This document shows positions 59,195-64,000 of a DNA stretch of 64,000 nucleotides, piece by piece. Source of the DNA: Dromiciops gliroides (lineage: Eukaryota > Chordata > Mammalia > Microbiotheria > Microbiotheriidae); contig NC_057862.1 in assembly GCF_019393635.1 (NCBI RefSeq), positions 242,902,941 to 242,966,940 on the forward strand, in the 5' to 3' direction. The notes under the pieces are model-generated. The model did not search any database. It saw only the letters and a list, made by a program, of their open reading frames with translations, and was not told where the DNA came from. Position 1 is the stretch's first letter, and each line of letters begins with the position of its first letter. A program made the position numbers and the translations under genes.

Positions 59195-59455
59195 TAATAC
59201 TGCTGGTGGTGAAGCAGATAAAGGGCTAGGCCTGGAGTCAGGAAGACTCATCTTCCTGAGTTCAAATCTGCCCCCAGACACTTACTAGCTGTGTGACCCT
59301 GAGTAAGTCACTTAACCCTGTCTGCCCCAGTTTCCTCATCTGGAAAATGCACTGGAAAAGGATGGCAAACCACTTCAATATTTTTGCCAAGAAAACCCCA
59401 AATGTGGTCACAAAGAGTCAGATACAACTCAAACAAATGGACAACAACAAGAAGA
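59195..59455 (+). mobile_element. Long SINE with RTE-like tail
   Basis: The tRNA-like head is followed by tgccaagaaaaccccaaatg and gagtcagatacaactcaa, ending in an (ACAA)-rich tail. Confidence 0.82.
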
Positions 59456-59734
59456 TCTCTTCCAGCTCCAACATTATGTTAGTCAAAGATAATTTTGAGA
59501 TTTTTGACCAAGAGGCCTAGAAAAACAGTTGCATTTATAGAAACAGGGAAGCCAGAAAGAAAAGCTGATTTGGGTTAGATTTTCCAAGAATCCTCTATAT
59601 AAACTCTCTGCTCTAGTCAAACTGATTTGCATTGTCATCCCCCAAATAAGACTTGGGAATTACTGCCACTATATAGTTATTTAAGTGTGCTGTCACCTCA
59701 TACCAGTAAGATACTACTGACCCTTTTTTTTGGG

Positions 59735-59865
59735 GGGGGGGGTTGGTGAGGCAATTGGGGTTAAGTGACTTGCCCAGGGTCACACAGCTAGTGTCAAGTG
59801 TCTAAGGCCGCATTTGAACTCAGGTCCTCCTGACTCCAGGGCCAGTACTCTATCCACTGCACCTA
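59735..59865 (-). mobile_element. MAR1/WSINE1-type SINE, head truncated
   Basis: Minus-strand copy starting after a G tract (59728-59741). The head stops at tccactgcacc without the usual tagctgcccc. Confidence 0.88.
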
Positions 59866-59867
59866 AT

Positions 59868-60010
59868 GAAATCTTATCCCTCCTTTAAGTACTATTTCAA
59901 CTCTTATCTCTTCCACAGAATCTTTCCTGCTCCTCCTACAGGAAAAAAAGCTTTTTTCCCTCTTCTGAATTCCTATAGCACTTTTGACTATAATGTTTAT
60001 AACACCCAAC
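59868..60010 (+). mobile_element. L2-like remnant
   Basis: ttccacagaatctttcctgc, then attcctatagcacttttgac: short 3' L2-like sequence. Confidence 0.5.
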
Positions 60011-60118
60011 AAATATGACCTCATAGGATAATTTTTTAAACTTTATACATATGAACTCATACTTCAAGCTATAGGAGGATGGGAGCCATGTTATATAGCA
60101 TCTTAAACATAGTAGTAC

Positions 60119-60154
60119 AGTAGTAGTAGTAGTAGTACTACTACTACTACTACT
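60119..60154. repeat. 36-bp perfect palindrome from (AGT)6(ACT)6
   Basis: Six AGT units are followed immediately by six ACT units, so the 36 bases equal their own reverse complement. The ACT/ACC run continues to about 60170. Confidence 0.97.
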
Positions 60155-60364
60155 ACCACCACCACCAGCAGCACTTTATATATAGTACTTTAATATTTAC
60201 AAAGCTTACTTCATTTTATTCTCATAACAACCCTAGGAGGTAGGTGCTATTATTATCCTCATTTTATACATGAGGAAACTGAGGCAAACAGAAACTAAGT
60301 GACTTGCCCAGGAGCAGAGATTCAATAAGTATTCAAGTATTGAATTCAAGTCTTTCTAACCTAA

Positions 60365-60723
60365 CACAGTAGGTTCAGTGTTCCTATTGATATAGGTAGT
60401 TTGTTATTGTTGTTGCTGAACGTGATGATGATGACAATAAAAAGAATAAAGGAAGGTATCTCAATTTAAAATAACAAAACAGTATTTTCCTCAAGGTATC
60501 TTTTAATATGCTCTGTCTAGTTTCAAACTGTTTAGAAGACAAAAAGGTAGCATTTACACCAATGCCCTTAAGGCAGGAGTTGGAAAAGAGGAAACCTTTA
60601 TGTAATTCTGGATTTTAAAACTTTCTCCTTTTCTTCCACCTTGAAATGGGCATTGTGTTATGAGAAAGATAGTGATATTTTCTGTTACAAAATCTGAAGT
60701 GCTTAAAAGGTAGAAATTTAATA

Positions 60724-60780
<57 letters not shown>

Positions 60781-61185
60781 GTATCTTTTATGAGTCTCCT
60801 GCAAATAGACTTTTGAGGTTGGTTTGTTGGGAACATCAAAATTGTCTTCCATATTTTTGCTGTTAATTTTGATCCTGCATTTACTTTTCCAAATTGCTTT
60901 CATTACAGCTCAGAGTGTTCTCAGGCATAGACATATTAAGAATTGAGTTAATAATCACAGATGCATAATTTCTTGCTACAAAGAATTGTTTCCATAAAAT
61001 TATTGCAAAATTCTGCCTGGTTTATTGGATATAATACTGAGCAGAGGATCAAGAGATATGGATAAATTTCTACATTCAGTCATAAATTGAAATTGAAATG
61101 TTCAAGGTTATAAAATATACTGCCCTTCATATTCAAAGATAACTCTAATAGGCCCACCATCAGTTGGATATTTATTCACTCAGGG
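60365..61185. other. Unassigned intronic sequence
   Basis: Apart from the microsatellite at 60728-60780 nothing was recognised. An antisense MIR-like scrap lies just left of it at about 60170-60360. Confidence 0.5.
60728..60780. repeat. (GT)n(AT)n microsatellite
   Basis: GT alternation to about 60760 passes into AT alternation. Confidence 0.95.
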
Positions 61186-61189
61186 ATTC

Positions 61190-61345
61190 ACAGAATCATA
61201 GGAATTAGAGCTGAAGGGCTCTTAGAGATTATCTAGTTCAAACCTTTTGTTTTAGAGATGAAGAAAATGAGATCTAGAGGGGTTTAAGTGGCTTTCTAAA
61301 TATCATTCAGCTTGCAAGTTGCAGAGCCAAGATTTAGTCATTTCC
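61190..61345 (-). mobile_element. MIR-like repeat
   Basis: cagaatcataggaattagag, then ttttagagatgaagaaaatg: antisense MIR-family sequence. Confidence 0.65.
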
Positions 61346-61961
61346 ACAAACATTTACTGAGATTTTTTTAATGAATATAATAATACTAAACTAGGTCCCT
61401 AAGAAGGTAACAAGAGAAGACTACTGCCTTCAAGGAACATAAAGTCTAGAAGGGAAGACAAGGAAAGCATACAAATAACAAAAGTATACAGCAGAGCATA
61501 ATAACATTAGATACAGCGTTCCAAAAGCTTGAGTGAAGTTTCATGCTATTAAAACTTATATATAATAAATTTTAAATTGTTTCTAATATACACAAGTAAT
61601 ATGTCATATTTTAAATTGTGTAATATTATTTCATATATACAGATATATATATTTCTATATTATTTTTTAAATTTAAATAAGTAGTTATTTAAACTATTAA
61701 AGCTTAATATTACACTAAGACTTTTATGACATCTTGACTAAGCAAAGTGCTACTGAGCATTGTTAAGGGATATAAAAGAACATGTGCTCTGTAGTCAGGG
61801 AACACGATTATTTAATTTTAAAGACTAGAGATACATGGATAAAGTATTTAAATATTGGATGATATGCCAAAAAGAGTGCTATTGACAATAAGTATAATGA
61901 AAAGTCTTTCTTTGCCTCTTATCACCAAAGTCATCTATTTGTAAGCAAGGATTACAGTCAA

Positions 61962-62218
61962 GGGGCAGATAGGTGGCATAGTGAATAGAGCACTGGGCTT
62001 GGAATCAGGAAGATTTATCTTCATGAATTCAAATTCGGCCTTGGACACTTACTAGCTATGTGACTCTGGGCAAGTCATTTAGACCCGTTTGCCTCAGTTC
62101 CTCATCTGTAAAATGAGCTGGAGAAGGAAATGACAAGTCATTCCAGTATCTTTGCCAAGATAATCCCAAATGGAGTCATGACCAGTCAGACACGACTTAA
62201 AAACCATTGAACAGTAAC
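61962..62218 (+). mobile_element. Long SINE with RTE-like tail
   Basis: Head ggggcagataggtggcatag. The tail includes tatctttgccaagataatcc and cagtcagacacgactta. acagtcaa near both ends (about 61954 and 62231) is a possible short TSD. Confidence 0.82.
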
Positions 62219-62221
62219 AAC

Positions 62222-63825
62222 AAAACATGACAGTCAATCAATAAACATTAAGTCCCTACTATGCGCCAGGCACTGTGCTAAGTATGGGGATATTAAGAAA
62301 GGCAAAAGACAGTTTCTGGTTTCAAGGAGCTAGTGGTCTAATTAAAGAGATATCAAGCAAACAACTATATCCAACAAGATACGGACAGGATAAATTGGTG
62401 AAAAACAGAGGGAAAGGACTAGAATTAAGAAGAATTGCAAAAGCCTTCCTATAGAAGGTGGGATTTTAGCTGGGACTTGAAGGAAGACAGGGAAGCAAAG
62501 AGGTGGAGATGAGGAAGGAAAGAATTCTAGACATGGGGGTACAGATAGTAAAAATGCACAGAGATGGTAAACGGAGTATCTTCTGGGAGGAACAGAAAGG
62601 AATCACTGGGTCAAAGTAAGAAAGGAGGAAGATATAAGAAGACTGGAAAGATAAGAAAAGAGCCAAATTACAAAAGGTTTTTACAAAGCTAAACAGGATT
62701 TTATATTTGACCATGGAGGTAAAAGGAAGCAACTAGAGTTTACTGAACAAGGGAAAGAATATGGTCAGACTTGGACTCCAAGAAGATCAATTTGATAGCT
62801 GAGTGGAGAATGGACTGGAAAGAGGGGTGAGAACAATCAGCAGACTATTGCAATAGTCGGGGCTTGAGGTGATGTAGGTCTGCACCAAGATGGTGTCAGT
62901 GTCAGAGGAGAGAAGAGGGCATATGTGAGTGATGTTAAGAAGGTAACTGGATATGGGGGTGGGGGGTGGAGTGAGAGAGTAAGGACTTGAAGATGACACT
63001 TAGGCTGCAAGCCTGTGACACAGAATAGTGCTACCTTCAATAGTAATAGGGAAGTTAGGGAAGATGGAGAGTTTTAAGGGAAACATCATGAATTTAGTTT
63101 TTAACATTGAATTTAAGATGCCCATGGACCAACCAGTTCAAGATGTCTAACAGGAAGTTGGAGATAATAGAGTTCAGCAGGGAGGATAGGACTGGAGAAG
63201 TAAAGATGAGAGTCATCAGCTTAGAGATGTTAACTAAATGCATAGGAGCTAATGAGATCACCAAATAAGATAATATAGAAATAGAAGAGAGCTCAAGACA
63301 GAGTCCTGTGGAACACCCACCATTAGTGGGCATGCTCTCAGCAAAAAACCAGCAAAAGAGACTGAGGAATGATCAGATATGTAGGAGGAGAACCAGAAGA
63401 GAGTACTGTCAAGAAAACCTAAAGAAAAGGGAATATCAAGGAGAAGAGGGTGATTGACAGTGTCAAAGGTTGCAGGGAGATCAAGAAGGATGAGGTTTGA
63501 GAAGAAGTCCTTAGATTTGGCAAATAAGAGCCTGCTGGTAACTTTGGGGAAAGTAGTTTCAGTTGAATGATGAAGCCAGAAGACAGCCTACAGAGTTAAG
63601 AAGAGAGTGAGAAGAAAGGAGGTGAAGACACTTATTACAGACAGCATTTTCAAGTTCAGCCACAAATGAGAGAAGAAATATGGGATCACAGCTAGCAAGG
63701 ATGGATGAACCAAGTGAGAATTTTTTAATCATGGGAGAGACACAAATATGTTTGCAGGTAGTAGGGAAGTATCCAGTAGACATGTGTAGCCTGTGTCCAT
63801 AAGACAAAACCAAATCATGAAGTGA
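62222..63825 (-). mobile_element. L2 (CR1-clade) LINE with eroded RT region
   Basis: The longest L2 copy in the window. Its 3' end lies at the left; the plus strand reads actatgcgccaggcactgtg. On the minus strand 63559-63813 encodes fragments such as CLHLLSSHSLLNS of the RT N-terminal side. 63094-63333 corresponds to the palm region, where the VPQGS-type motif is destroyed. It is fully antisense to any long plus-strand reading and non-coding. Confidence 0.78.
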
Positions 63826-64000
63826 TCAAACCCATGAACTTGTCCACATTAGAGTCATACTACTGAGTTAACTGCTCATAGTCATGTAAGATCATGCAAT
63901 GCTTCTTTGTGCTTCAGTTTCCCTCCCTAAAAATATAACTAAAAGTTTTCACTACCAACTCTACATACAATTTTTATTTAATGTTTTAAAGAAGAACTTA
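63826..64000. other. Window end, nothing recognised
   Basis: AT-rich intronic sequence; the last bases may belong to a further repeat cut by the window edge. Confidence 0.4.

Larger units (their letters stand above)
43586..64000 (-). other. COX16: COX16 upstream intron, continuing past the window
   Basis: I searched the minus strand for the preceding segment (around LREFSQIRYDAVKSK) and found no match. The intron therefore appears to extend beyond 64000. Its repeats are listed individually. 43600-44480 holds only a (CA)n run at about 44274-44299. Confidence 0.7.

Overview
The window looks like nuclear DNA from a marsupial (metatherian). It is AT-rich and packed with interspersed repeats. The dominant repeat is a roughly 150-bp tRNA-like SINE of the kind catalogued as MAR1/WSINE1 in marsupials, many copies still flanked by perfect 10-17 bp target-site duplications (TSDs). 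There are also marsupial-type L1 fragments, old CR1-clade (L2/L3) LINEs, MIR/THER-type SINEs, hAT MITEs and solo-LTR-like elements. The species cannot be fixed from the sequence alone.

Host gene. I recognise one functional gene, COX16, on the minus strand; it encodes a mitochondrial cytochrome c oxidase assembly factor. Two exons are present: a 63-bp internal exon (43523-43585) and the terminal coding exon (9054-9170), followed by a short 3' UTR with AATAAA at 8825-8830. They are separated by an intron of about 34.4 kb. The upstream exons, which would encode the N-terminus and membrane helix, were not found and probably lie to the right of the window. Nearly everything from 9171 to 64000 is therefore intron, and 1-8800 lies downstream of the gene.

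Layout. 1-2400: degenerate L1/HAL1-like element with an ORF1 remnant and a tandemly duplicated tail. 2480-8285: CR1-clade LINE remnants, SINEs and a solo LTR with 4-bp TSD. 8800-9170: end of COX16. 15863-18535: a FOXI-family forkhead retrocopy in the COX16 intron, framed by a 16-bp TSD and ending in 86 perfect TTCC units. 19200-36300: SINEs, L2, LTR-like elements (including a 1,012-bp solo LTR at 30892-31903) and hAT MITEs. 37736-41170: an eroded Ty3/gypsy pol gene (RNase H, integrase zinc finger, integrase core and C-terminus), broken by later L1 and SINE insertions. 44495-50700: L1 pieces and an LTR nested in a composite SINE. 53190-55072: two related LTR-like repeats. 57780-63825: L2 remnants, SINEs, microsatellites and a 36-bp perfect palindrome.

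There is no operon-like structure, CRISPR array or RNA gene. The most unusual items are the Ty3/gypsy fossil, the complete FOXI retrocopy with its expanded tail, and a ~300-bp composite SINE present in at least three copies.
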